Notes under the pieces: generated by a model
What the model was told of the DNA's origin: nothing
Database searches by the model: none
The model's input: only the letters and a program-made list of their open reading frames with translations
Assembly (NCBI GenBank): GCA_039933015.1
Contig: JBDTOX010000102.1
Location: forward strand, 1-53,577
Source: JBDTOX01 sp039933015
GTDB lineage: Bacteria; Pseudomonadota; Gammaproteobacteria; Burkholderiales; Methylophilaceae
Reading direction: 5' to 3'
Length of the DNA stretch: 53,577 nucleotides
Translations under genes and position numbers: made by a program
Part shown: positions 7,749 to 15,777 of the stretch, one piece after another
Layout: the number at the start of each line of letters is the position of its first letter
How positions within the stretch are numbered: the stretch's first letter is position 1

Positions 7749-8258
7749 ATGTTGCAACTCCGAGATTTACCTACAACAGAAACTCTGAGCAAATTTGCGC
7801 AGCGATATCCTGAAGCGGATGTCAGCGCGATTGCTACTTTCTTGCATTTGCTGCGAGTAGCAACGGATTTATCCACTGCACTTGATGAATGCCTCAGCCG
7901 GCATGGTTTGTTGCAAGGCCGCTGGTGGGTGTTGATCTTGCTGATGCGCGAAGAGAAAAACATTTCCACACCTTCAGTGCTGGCTGATAAGGCCGGCGTC
8001 ACACGCGCCACAATGACCGGTTTAATCGATGGGCTGGAGCGCAATGGTTTGGTGGAGCGGATATTTGATGCCGAAGATCGTCGGCGCGTATCGGTCAAGT
8101 TGACTGCTGCCGGACAAGCCAAGCTGGACGATGTAATGCCTGATTACTACAGTCGATTGCGACTATGCATGGCTGGGCTGAACGAGACAGGCCGCGATCA
8201 ATTGCAGGAAATGCTGAAACTTATTCATGCGGGAGTGGGTGCATTTTCTGCACCGTGA
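7749..8258 (+). CDS. MarR family transcriptional regulator
   Basis: This 169-residue winged-helix repressor of the MarR family has the DNA-binding region at about residues 70-125, with the typical ADKAGVTRATMTGLIDGLERNGLVER followed by the wing DRRRVSVKLTAAG. An ATG at 7737 is in frame but lies inside the -10 box TATAAT, so the ATG at 7749 is preferred; that leaves almost no leader and no Shine-Dalgarno sequence. The exporter gene 68 bp downstream is the likely target or partner. The inducer is unknown. Confidence 0.88.
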   Translation: MLQLRDLPTTETLSKFAQRYPEADVSAIATFLHLLRVATDLSTALDECLSRHGLLQGRWWVLILLMREEKNISTPSVLADKAGVTRATMTGLIDGLERNGLVERIFDAEDRRRVSVKLTAAGQAKLDDVMPDYYSRLRLCMAGLNETGRDQLQEMLKLIHAGVGAFSAP

Positions 8259-8326
8259 GATTGTTTGTCTATTTAGTCAGGCGGCAAATTATTTAATGGC
8301 AATATTAAAACTGAGAAAATTTAACC

Positions 8327-9244
8327 ATGCCTGCGCATAATTCCACGGCAGTGCGTGCATTTATCGCCCTGTTCCTGCTTGCCATAATCTGGGGCTATAA
8401 CTGGGTAGTGATGAAGTATGCACTGCAGGATATCGGTGCTTTTCAGTTTGGCGCCATGCGTACTTTTTTTGGCGCTGTGTGCTTAATGGCGTTGCTTGTG
8501 GTGCTGCGTAAGCCTATGCGTCTCAGGGAAATCCCCACTCTGATTTTGCTGGGTGTTTTGCAGACCAGTGGATTTACCGGCTTGGTTGTCTGGGCCTTGG
8601 TGGGAGGCGGCGCCGGTAAAACGGCAGTGCTGACTTACACCATGCCATTCTGGGTCATGGTGCTGGCCTGGCCGCTGCTAGGTGAGAAGATACGGGGCAT
8701 GCAGTGGGCAGCTGCTTTGTTTTCCGTAATGGGCTTGCTATTTATATTAGACCCGCTGCATTTGGGTACTGATTTATTCAGCATGATGTTGGCGGTGCTT
8801 GCGGGCGTGCTCTGGGCGCTAGCCGTGATCATTGCCAAGAAGCTGCATAAGCGCACGCCTGATCTCGATTTGTTATCACTTACTGCCTGGCAGATGTTGT
8901 TTGGTTCGCTGCCTTTAGTCCTGGTCGCCCTGTTGGTCCCTGCGCAGCCTATCCATTGGACGCCATATCTAATTGGCGCCCTGTTATTCAATGCAGTATT
9001 TTGCAACGCTCTGGCCTGGCTGCTCTGGCTCTATGCCTTGCAGCGCCTCGAGGCCGGCATTGCCAGTATGGCTTCCATGTTAACGCCGGTAATCGGCGTG
9101 CTGGCTGCATGGTGGCAGTTAGGCGAAATCCCCACTGATGCAGAGACGGTGGGGATGCTGCTGATAGGGCTTTCGCTGGTGATTATTTCAGTACGCGCCA
9201 TGCGCAAGCATGAACAGGTTGAGCCAGCCATGGGTCAAGACTGA
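8327..9244 (+). CDS. DMT superfamily (EamA) exporter
   Basis: This 305-residue integral membrane protein has ten predicted transmembrane helices and two EamA repeats (about residues 12-140 and 155-290). Motifs such as IWGYNWVVMKYA near the N-terminus and LEAGIASMASMLTPVIGVLAAWW in repeat two are typical of drug/metabolite exporters of the YdcZ/RhaT type. The substrate cannot be read from sequence. It follows a MarR regulator in the same direction, a common regulator-exporter pairing for aromatic or toxic compounds. Confidence 0.88.
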   Translation: MPAHNSTAVRAFIALFLLAIIWGYNWVVMKYALQDIGAFQFGAMRTFFGAVCLMALLVVLRKPMRLREIPTLILLGVLQTSGFTGLVVWALVGGGAGKTAVLTYTMPFWVMVLAWPLLGEKIRGMQWAAALFSVMGLLFILDPLHLGTDLFSMMLAVLAGVLWALAVIIAKKLHKRTPDLDLLSLTAWQMLFGSLPLVLVALLVPAQPIHWTPYLIGALLFNAVFCNALAWLLWLYALQRLEAGIASMASMLTPVIGVLAAWWQLGEIPTDAETVGMLLIGLSLVIISVRAMRKHEQVEPAMGQD

Positions 9245-9353
9245 TTCCGCGGCATACTCGCTTATCTCTTCTGCCGTCCTGCTGGTTAGGGGATGTATCG
9301 CCTATGGTAGAATTCGACAAGTTTTCAGGAAATTAGATTAAAGGATTCGAGAA

Positions 9354-10079
9354 ATGGCAGGGCATTCCAAATGGGCCAACATCCAGCATCGTAAAGGACG
9401 TCAGGACGCCAAGCGCGGCAAAATATTCACCCGGCTGATTAAAGAAATCACAGTGGCCGCACGCCTGGGCGGCGGCGATGCAGCGACTAATCCGCGTCTG
9501 CGCATGGTAGTGGAAAAGGCCAAAGGCGAATCCATGCCCAAGGATAATATCGAGAACGCGATCAAGCGTGGCTCTGGTCAGCTGGATGGGGTGAATTACG
9601 AGGAAATTCGTTACGAAGGCTACGGCATTGGCGGTGCGGCTGTCATGGTGGATTGTTTGACTGATAACAAGCAGCGCACAGTTGCCGATGTGCGCTTTGC
9701 GTTCTCAAAAAATGGCGGCAATCTCGGTACGGATGGCTCGGTGGCATTTCTGTTCAAGCATTGCGGCACGTTGGTGTTTGAACCCGGCACTAGCGAAGAT
9801 CAGGTGATGGAAGCCGCATTGGATGCAGGTGCCGAGGATGTCGTCAGCAATGACGACGGCAGTGTCGAGGTGATCACCGCGCCGAATGATTTTAGCGCGG
9901 TAAAAGAGGCGCTGGAAAAGGCAGGCCTTAAAGCGGTGCTAGCCGAAGTCACTATGAAGGCTGCCACCGAAACCGAACTCACCGGCGACGACGCAGCCAA
10001 AATGCAAAAGCTGCTCGATGCGCTTGATGACCTGGATGATGTGCAGGATGTTTACACCTCAGCAGTAATTACAGAGTGA
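9354..10079 (+). CDS. yebC: YebC/PmpR family transcriptional regulator
   Basis: This 241-residue protein starts MAGHSKWANIQHRKGRQD, the invariant YebC N-terminus, and has the family blocks MPKDNIENAIKRGSG and YEGYGIGGAAVMV. YebC proteins bind DNA in some bacteria, and recent work ties some members to translation of difficult motifs. It lies upstream of ruvC, the standard yebC-ruvCAB order. TAGAAT at 9308-9313 may be its -10 box. Confidence 0.96.
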   Translation: MAGHSKWANIQHRKGRQDAKRGKIFTRLIKEITVAARLGGGDAATNPRLRMVVEKAKGESMPKDNIENAIKRGSGQLDGVNYEEIRYEGYGIGGAAVMVDCLTDNKQRTVADVRFAFSKNGGNLGTDGSVAFLFKHCGTLVFEPGTSEDQVMEAALDAGAEDVVSNDDGSVEVITAPNDFSAVKEALEKAGLKAVLAEVTMKAATETELTGDDAAKMQKLLDALDDLDDVQDVYTSAVITE

Positions 10080-10104
10080 CGCTGTCGCCTATTGTTTTGA
10101 TCGA

Positions 10105-10665
10105 ATGCTTATGCCGGAAATTCAGGTGCTAAGGATACTTGGCATAGATCCCGGCTTGCGATTAACCGGTTTTGGCGTGATTGAAAAAGTTGGAGAAAAG
10201 CTGCTCTATATATCCAGCGGCACCATCAAGACCACTACAGGTAAAGGCGCAGACATCGAAGATTTGCCAACGCGCCTCAAGACCATACTGGACGGTCTAT
10301 TTGAAGTCATTGAAACCTACCAGCCGCAGCAGGTCGCAGTAGAAAAAGTGTTTGTGAACGTCAACCCACAATCTACGCTATTGCTGGGACAGGCGCGTGG
10401 TGCCGCTATCAGCGCGGCAGTAATCCGGCATCTGCCGGTGGCAGAATACACCGCTTTGCAAGTCAAACAGTCGGTGGTTGGCAACGGCCACGCTGCCAAA
10501 GAGCAGGTGCAGGAAATGGTCAAGCGCTTGCTTAATTTACCCGCCGCGCCCAAGCCGGACTCTGCCGATGCACTTGCCTGCGCCATCTGTCATGCCCACG
10601 GTGGGCAGGGGTTGGGCAAGCTGGCCACAGCCGGTTTCCGTGTGCGTGGCGGCAGGTTGGTATAG
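10105..10665 (+). CDS. ruvC: Holliday junction endonuclease RuvC
   Basis: RuvC resolves Holliday junctions as a dimer working with RuvAB. The 186-residue reading shows the RNase H-like fold with the first acidic residue in LGIDPGLRLTGFGV, the second in QVAVEKVFVNVNPQSTLLLGQARG, and the C-terminal PDSADALACAICHAHG carrying the last catalytic Asp. The start is uncertain: ATG at 10105 or 10111 have weak ribosome sites, and GTG at 10126 would give the usual short N-terminus. Confidence 0.95.
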   Translation: MLMPEIQVLRILGIDPGLRLTGFGVIEKVGEKLLYISSGTIKTTTGKGADIEDLPTRLKTILDGLFEVIETYQPQQVAVEKVFVNVNPQSTLLLGQARGAAISAAVIRHLPVAEYTALQVKQSVVGNGHAAKEQVQEMVKRLLNLPAAPKPDSADALACAICHAHGGQGLGKLATAGFRVRGGRLV

Positions 10666-10716
10666 TGTTATGCCTTTAATCAAAATTTCCCTTTTCATCT
10701 TCTTCAGGGAGATCGC

Positions 10717-11298
10717 ATGATAGGCCGACTCAAGGGTGTGCTTCTTGAAAAGACGCCGCCTTTTGTATTGCTAGACGTCAGTGGCGTCGGCTATGAAATC
10801 GAAGTGCCGATGAGCACTTTCTATAACTTGCCCGCCATAGGCGAGAGCGTGGTGTTGCTTACCCAGTTTATCGTGCGCGAAGATGCCCAGTTGCTATACG
10901 GATTTGGCAGTGACCGCGAGCGTGCGACTTTCCGTCAGTTGCTTAAGGTCAATGGTGTGGGTGCCAAGTCGGCGTTGTCCATTCTTAGTGGCCTGTCCGT
11001 GGAGGACTTGATGCAAGCTGTTGCTCTGCAAGAAACCGTGATGTTGACGCGCGTACCGGGCGTAGGCAAAAAGACTGCCGAGCGCCTGCTGCTGGAATTG
11101 AAGGACAAGTTCACCATCGATGGCATGGCTGCCATGAATTCGACGCAACCCAAATCCGCCAGCGGCGATGTGCTGAATGCGCTTCTGGCGCTGGGTTACA
11201 ACGAGCGTGAAGCGCTGGCGGCGGTTAAGCTGTTACCCGCTGATATCGTGGTAGCAGATGGCATTCGACAGGCTCTGAAATCGTTATCCAAGGCATAA
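10717..11298 (+). CDS. ruvA: Holliday junction DNA helicase subunit RuvA
   Basis: RuvA forms the tetramer that binds four-way junctions and loads RuvB. The 193-residue protein starts MIGRLKGVLLEKTPPFVLLDVSGVGYE, has helix-hairpin-helix motifs LLKVNGVGAKSALSILSG and VPGVGKKTAERLLLELKDK, and a C-terminal RuvB-contact domain (about residues 145-193). A GGGAG ribosome site precedes the ATG. It lies 51 bp after ruvC and 7 bp before the AI-2E family gene. Confidence 0.97.
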   Translation: MIGRLKGVLLEKTPPFVLLDVSGVGYEIEVPMSTFYNLPAIGESVVLLTQFIVREDAQLLYGFGSDRERATFRQLLKVNGVGAKSALSILSGLSVEDLMQAVALQETVMLTRVPGVGKKTAERLLLELKDKFTIDGMAAMNSTQPKSASGDVLNALLALGYNEREALAAVKLLPADIVVADGIRQALKSLSKA

Positions 11299-11305
11299 TT
11301 CCCGT

Positions 11306-12361
11306 ATGAACTATGCCAACCGTCTCGCGCGTATTGCTCTGGTGGTTGCGCTCATCATCGGCTGCTTTCTTGTGTTGCGCCCCTTTATGGCAGGCATCCT
11401 GTTTGCCGCAGTCATTTGCGTTTTTACCTGGCCACTTTATCGACGTGTGTGGTTTTACCTCGGTAACCGTGACACATTGGCTGCGATAACGATGACCGTG
11501 CTACTGTTGGTAGCCTTGATTTTGCCAATGGCTTATCTTGCCACAAACCTGGCCGATTCCGCGGCCGCACTGTTTGACCAATTGCGGCATGCGCTGCAAA
11601 ATCTGCAACCGCAACCGCCTGAGTGGATGCGGAATCTTCCCTTGATCGGCGACCAAGTCAGCGAATCCTGGGAGCGCGTAGCGGTCAGCCATGAAGAGCT
11701 CATGAAGTTGCTGCAACAGTATTACGAGCCGATGCGTAAATTCAGTTTGCAAGCAGTGCAAGTAGTGGCAGGTGGTTTTTTACAATTGCTGCTGGTGGTG
11801 TTTATTGCCTTCTTCTTTTATCGGGATGGCGTAAGCTTGTCGGAGGGCATGGTCGCCATCGTGCGCAAGCTTGGCGGTAAATTAGGCCAGGATATGCTGC
11901 ACCTGTCATGCAATACGGTGAAGGGTGTGATGCTAGGTATTTTTGGCACGGCATTGGCACAGGCTATAGTGGCATTCGTGGGATTTCTGATTGCCGGGGC
12001 ACCAGTGCCAATATTGCTGGCATCGATCACGTTTTTCTTCTCTATCATCCCGTTTGGCCCCCCATTAGTATGGGGCGGCGCGGCGCTGTGGCTATATAGC
12101 CATGGGGAGCAGGGCTGGGCAATTTTTCTTGCAGTGTATGGTTTGCTCGCTATCAGCAGCGTGGATAATGTAGTGAAGCCTATTCTTATCAGCCACTCGT
12201 CCAAACTGCCATTATTACTAATCGTGCTAGGGGTGCTGGGTGGTGCGATAACTTTTGGTTTTGTCGGAATTTTCCTTGGGCCGACACTGCTGGCAGTCGG
12301 CCAGACACTCATTGCACACTGGATTACTTTGCAAAACAAGGAGAAATCTGAAATTCCATGA
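11306..12361 (+). CDS. AI-2E family (PerM/TqsA-like) membrane protein
   Basis: This 351-residue protein has about seven transmembrane helices in the AI-2E exporter family pattern: two N-terminal helices (residues 8-45), a soluble central part, then the C-terminal helix block including FFFSIIPFGPPLVWGGAALWLY and the conserved DNVVKPILIS. Family members move small solutes or serve as Na+/H+ antiporters; the cargo is unknown. It sits inside the ruv cluster, 7 bp after ruvA and overlapping ruvB by ATGA, so it is translationally coupled to ruvB. Confidence 0.88.
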   Translation: MNYANRLARIALVVALIIGCFLVLRPFMAGILFAAVICVFTWPLYRRVWFYLGNRDTLAAITMTVLLLVALILPMAYLATNLADSAAALFDQLRHALQNLQPQPPEWMRNLPLIGDQVSESWERVAVSHEELMKLLQQYYEPMRKFSLQAVQVVAGGFLQLLLVVFIAFFFYRDGVSLSEGMVAIVRKLGGKLGQDMLHLSCNTVKGVMLGIFGTALAQAIVAFVGFLIAGAPVPILLASITFFFSIIPFGPPLVWGGAALWLYSHGEQGWAIFLAVYGLLAISSVDNVVKPILISHSSKLPLLLIVLGVLGGAITFGFVGIFLGPTLLAVGQTLIAHWITLQNKEKSEIP

Positions 12362-13395
12362 TAGAAACTGATCGCCTAATTGCTGCTGAATCCGTAGGCC
12401 GTGAAGAGGAAGCGCTTGAGCGTGCGCTTCGTCCCAAGGCCCTGACCGAGTATGTGGGGCAGGAAAAAGCGCGCGGCCAACTGGAGATTTTTATCAGCGC
12501 TGCGCGTGGGCGCAGCGAAGCGCTGGATCACGTGCTGCTGTTCGGGCCGCCTGGCTTGGGCAAGACCACGCTGGCACACATTATTGCCAGGGAAATGGGC
12601 GTTAATTTGCGCCAGACCTCCGGCCCTGTGCTGGAGCGCGCAGGAGATCTGGCAGCGTTGCTGACCAATCTTGAGCCCAATGACGTGCTGTTTATCGACG
12701 AAATTCATCGCTTGTCGCCCGTGGTCGAAGAAATTCTTTACCCGGCAATGGAAGACTATCGTCTCGATATCATGATAGGCGAAGGACCGGCAGCGCGTTC
12801 CGTGCGGCTTGATCTGCCACCATTCACCCTGATTGGTGCAACCACCCGAGCCGGTATGCTGACTAATCCGTTGCGCGATCGCTTTGGCATTGTTTCGCGG
12901 CTTGAATTTTATACTGCAGAAGAATTGGCACGCATCGTTGATCGCTCTGCTGGCTTGCTGGAAGTGATTATCCAGGAAGCGGGTGCGCTGGAGATCGCCA
13001 AGCGTTCGCGTGGCACGCCACGTATTGCCAACCGCCTGCTGCGCCGTGTGCGTGATTATGCTCAGGTAAAAGCCGATGGCATGGTGACGCCGGATATTGC
13101 CGATGCAGCACTTAAAATGCTGGATGTGGATAAGCTCGGTTTTGACGTCATGGATAGAAAACTATTGATGGCCATACTGGAGAAATTTGGCGGTGGCCCG
13201 GTTGGGCTGGATAATCTTGCAGCCGCTATCGGTGAAGAGCGCGACACAATTGAAGATGTGCTGGAACCCTATCTTATTCAGCAGGGCTATTTAATGCGTA
13301 CACCGCGCGGACGCGTTGCTACGCAATTGTCGTATCAACATTTCGGCTTGCCGACGCCCAAAGAGCTGGCCAGTGGAGAACTCTGGCAACAATGA
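12358..13395 (+). CDS. ruvB: Holliday junction branch-migration ATPase RuvB
   Basis: RuvB is the hexameric AAA+ motor of the RuvAB complex. The 345-residue protein has Walker A GPPGLGKTTLAH (about residue 62), Walker B DVLFIDEIHRL, sensor 1 GATTRAGML, the arginine-finger region NPLRDRFGI, and a C-terminal winged helix with TPRGRVATQLSYQHFG. It overlaps the upstream membrane-protein gene by 4 bp. The length is typical. Confidence 0.97.
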   Translation: MIETDRLIAAESVGREEEALERALRPKALTEYVGQEKARGQLEIFISAARGRSEALDHVLLFGPPGLGKTTLAHIIAREMGVNLRQTSGPVLERAGDLAALLTNLEPNDVLFIDEIHRLSPVVEEILYPAMEDYRLDIMIGEGPAARSVRLDLPPFTLIGATTRAGMLTNPLRDRFGIVSRLEFYTAEELARIVDRSAGLLEVIIQEAGALEIAKRSRGTPRIANRLLRRVRDYAQVKADGMVTPDIADAALKMLDVDKLGFDVMDRKLLMAILEKFGGGPVGLDNLAAAIGEERDTIEDVLEPYLIQQGYLMRTPRGRVATQLSYQHFGLPTPKELASGELWQQ

Positions 13396-13403
13396 AGGCA
13401 GCA

Positions 13404-13814
13404 ATGAGTCAGTTTATTTGGCCAGTCCGTGTCTATTACGAGGATACTGACGGCGGTGGTGTGGTCTACCATGCGAATTACCTGAAGTTTATGGAACGTG
13501 CCCGTACTGAGTGGCTGCGTAGTTTGGGTTTTGAGCAGACGGAACTCCGCACCGAAATGGGAATCATCTTCGTGGTGCGCGGGCTTAAGATACAATATCG
13601 GCGTCCAGCCTGCCTCAATGATGTGCTGACGGTGATAACCAAACTAATTAGAGTAGGAAGAAGTTTGCTTGAGTTTGAACAAACCATACAACGTGGTGAC
13701 GTAATACTTACAGAATCTATAATAGAAGTCGTTTGTGTCGATGCCAACCAATTCAAGCCTGTCAGTATCCCTACTGAAATTCGAAATATGATGCAACTTA
13801 CGGAGTCTGAATGA
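13404..13814 (+). CDS. ybgC: Tol-Pal associated acyl-CoA thioesterase YbgC
   Basis: YbgC is a hot-dog fold thioesterase associated with the Tol-Pal system and phospholipid metabolism at the inner membrane. The 136-residue protein carries the 4HBT active-site segment YYEDTDGGGVVYHANYLKFM with the catalytic Asp. The ATG at 13404 has AAGG 5 bases upstream within the ruvB stop region; ATG 13392 is a possible alternative. The end overlaps tolQ by ATGA (13811-13814). Confidence 0.94.
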   Translation: MSQFIWPVRVYYEDTDGGGVVYHANYLKFMERARTEWLRSLGFEQTELRTEMGIIFVVRGLKIQYRRPACLNDVLTVITKLIRVGRSLLEFEQTIQRGDVILTESIIEVVCVDANQFKPVSIPTEIRNMMQLTESE

Positions 13815-14500
13815 ACCCTGCCGCAATTAATCCAACTACGGACATGTCGCTGTTTACCTTGCTCTCTGGCGCCAGTTTGCCAGTACAAATGGTCATGGCC
13901 GTGCTGCTGCTTATTTCGCTGGCTTCATGGTGGTATATCTTCATTAAGGTGTTCACGCTCCAGCAGGCTGAAAAAGAGGCTGTTGATTTCGAGAATAATT
14001 TCTGGGCAGGCGGCGACCTGAATCAGCTTTATGACGGCGTGACCGCCGGGCGCCGCAAGAGCCAGGGGATGGCGAGTATTTTTGAAGCGGGCTTCAAGGA
14101 ATATGCCCGGCACAAACGCCAAGGCGGGCAGGGAGTCAGCGACATTATGGAAGGCTCGCGCCGCGCTATGCGTGCCGCCTACAATCGCGAGATGGACGAG
14201 CTGGATGCGCATTTGCCTTTCCTTGCATCTGTTGGTTCGGTCAGTCCTTATATCGGCTTATTTGGTACGGTATGGGGCATTATGAATGCCTTTCGCGGTC
14301 TGGCTAACATGGCGCAAGCAACGCTGGCGCACGTCGCTCCTGGTATCGCTGAAGCCTTGATTGCCACGGCCATTGGCTTGTTCGCAGCGATTCCTGCAGT
14401 GATTGCCTATAACCGTTTCGCCGCTTCTGTCGATAGAATGGCCATACGTTACGAAAGCTTTATGGAAGAGTTCACCAACATTTTGCAGCGCAAGGCTTGA
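13811..14500 (+). CDS. tolQ: Tol-Pal system protein TolQ
   Basis: TolQ is the inner-membrane proton-channel component that, with TolR, energises TolA during cell constriction. The 229-residue protein has three transmembrane helices (about residues 20-42, 137-158 and 170-195) with the family motif SVGSVSPYIGLFGTVWGIM and the conserved ATAIGLFAAIPAVIAYN. A ribosome site, CGGAG, precedes the start, which overlaps the ybgC stop. It has 10 bp to tolR. Confidence 0.96.
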   Translation: MNPAAINPTTDMSLFTLLSGASLPVQMVMAVLLLISLASWWYIFIKVFTLQQAEKEAVDFENNFWAGGDLNQLYDGVTAGRRKSQGMASIFEAGFKEYARHKRQGGQGVSDIMEGSRRAMRAAYNREMDELDAHLPFLASVGSVSPYIGLFGTVWGIMNAFRGLANMAQATLAHVAPGIAEALIATAIGLFAAIPAVIAYNRFAASVDRMAIRYESFMEEFTNILQRKA

Positions 14501-14510
14501 GGGCTGGCTG

Positions 14511-14909
14511 ATGTCGCGTACCAGAAAACGCCGTTTGATGAACCAGATTAACGTCGTGCCTTATATCGACGTGACGCTGGTGCTGCTGGTTATTTTTATG
14601 GTCACAGCACCCATGACCAATCCTGGGGCAGTTGAGCTGCCGCAAGTTGGTCAAGCTTTAAAGCAGACTGGTGCGCCATTAGTGATAACAATCAAACCGG
14701 ATGGCATGGCCGAGCTGGATGGCAAAGCCGTGGAGCGCGATCAGCTGCTTTTTGCAGTGCGCAGCCAGCTGGAGAAAGATCCGCAGCGCTCGGTTGTGAT
14801 AGCGGCTGACGAGAAAGTGCAGTATGGAAAAGTTGCTCAGGTGATGGATATGCTCAAGCTGGCAAAAGTTGAAAAAATCGGGCTGTTATTTAAGCCTGTA
14901 CCCAAATAG
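14511..14909 (+). CDS. tolR: Tol-Pal system protein TolR
   Basis: TolR is the ExbD-like partner of TolQ. The 132-residue protein has one transmembrane helix preceded by INVVPYIDVTLVLLVIFMV, in which Asp is the conserved proton-carrying residue, and a periplasmic domain. ATG at 14511 is chosen because it follows the tolQ stop by 10 bp and gives the standard MSRTRKRRLMNQIN start; a longer frame back to 14403 would run inside tolQ. Confidence 0.95.
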   Translation: MSRTRKRRLMNQINVVPYIDVTLVLLVIFMVTAPMTNPGAVELPQVGQALKQTGAPLVITIKPDGMAELDGKAVERDQLLFAVRSQLEKDPQRSVVIAADEKVQYGKVAQVMDMLKLAKVEKIGLLFKPVPK

Positions 14910-14916
14910 TTTAAAG

Positions 14917-15711
14917 ATGATACGTGCACACGAAAATCCGCTGGCATTGCGCGCCGGACTTTTATCCGTATTGGTGCATGGCGTGCTGCTGGCGGTTTTA
15001 CTTGTTTCGTTCAACTGGAAAGCCGTGCAGCCTGCGAATATTGCTGAGGTGGAATTGTGGGATAGCTTGCCGCCCAAGCAGCCAGCAATAAAACCTGTGC
15101 CGCCAATGCCTGAGCCACCCAAGCACGAAGCGGTGCCTGAAAAAAAACCGGAACCCAAGCCTGAGCCGCCACCTGAACCTAAAGCTGAAATCCAGCTAAA
15201 AAAGGAACCGGTAAAAGAGCCAAAGCCTAAAGTGGAAAAGCCAGTTGAAAAGCCCACACCACCGAAGCCTGATCCTGCGCTGAAAGCGAAAGAGGACGAA
15301 AAACGCAAGCTGGCCGAGTTGCAGAAAATGTTTGCTGAGGAAGATAAAAACTCACAGCAACAGCGGCATAAGAATGAAGCTCAGGCTTCTGCAAAAGCAG
15401 CATCAGCCGCCGCATCGGCTGGCGAGGTGGATAAGTATATGGGCTTGATAAGCAGCAAAATCCGCCGGAATGTAAACAAGCAATTGTGCGGAACCGGCAA
15501 GCCTGAGCTCACATTCAGTATTGCCTTGATGCCCACGGGCGAAGTGATCGGCAGCCCCAGGTTGCTCAAAGGCAGTGGTATCGCAGCTTGCGATGAGGCG
15601 GTGGAACGTGCGATTAAGTTGTCTCAGCCTTTGCCGCTGCCGCCACAACCAGAGCTATTCTCGCAATTCCGCGATCTAAATTTGATATTCAAGCCAAATG
15701 ATGATAATTAG
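14917..15711 (+). CDS. tolA: Tol-Pal system protein TolA
   Basis: TolA links TolQR in the inner membrane to TolB and Pal at the outer membrane. The 264-residue protein has an N-terminal transmembrane helix with the SHLS-like motif (about residues 16-36), a Pro/Lys/Glu-rich linker (about 55-125), a charged Ala-rich helical part, and a C-terminal TonB-like domain starting near SSKIRRNVNKQLCGTGK. TolA domain II is shorter than in E. coli (421 residues in total). ATG at 14917 lies 7 bp after tolR. Confidence 0.94.
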   Translation: MIRAHENPLALRAGLLSVLVHGVLLAVLLVSFNWKAVQPANIAEVELWDSLPPKQPAIKPVPPMPEPPKHEAVPEKKPEPKPEPPPEPKAEIQLKKEPVKEPKPKVEKPVEKPTPPKPDPALKAKEDEKRKLAELQKMFAEEDKNSQQQRHKNEAQASAKAASAAASAGEVDKYMGLISSKIRRNVNKQLCGTGKPELTFSIALMPTGEVIGSPRLLKGSGIAACDEAVERAIKLSQPLPLPPQPELFSQFRDLNLIFKPNDDN

Positions 15712-15777
15712 TCTGGTAAAATGCCGCTTGAGTTTGCCGATAGGGAACCTTGCATCACTTTCTTGCCTATGATATCC

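Noticed and set aside
14886..15308. Gly/Ser-rich minus-strand open frame inside tolA
   Set aside because: It mirrors the Pro/Lys/Glu-rich linker of TolA and has no start signal or independent support.
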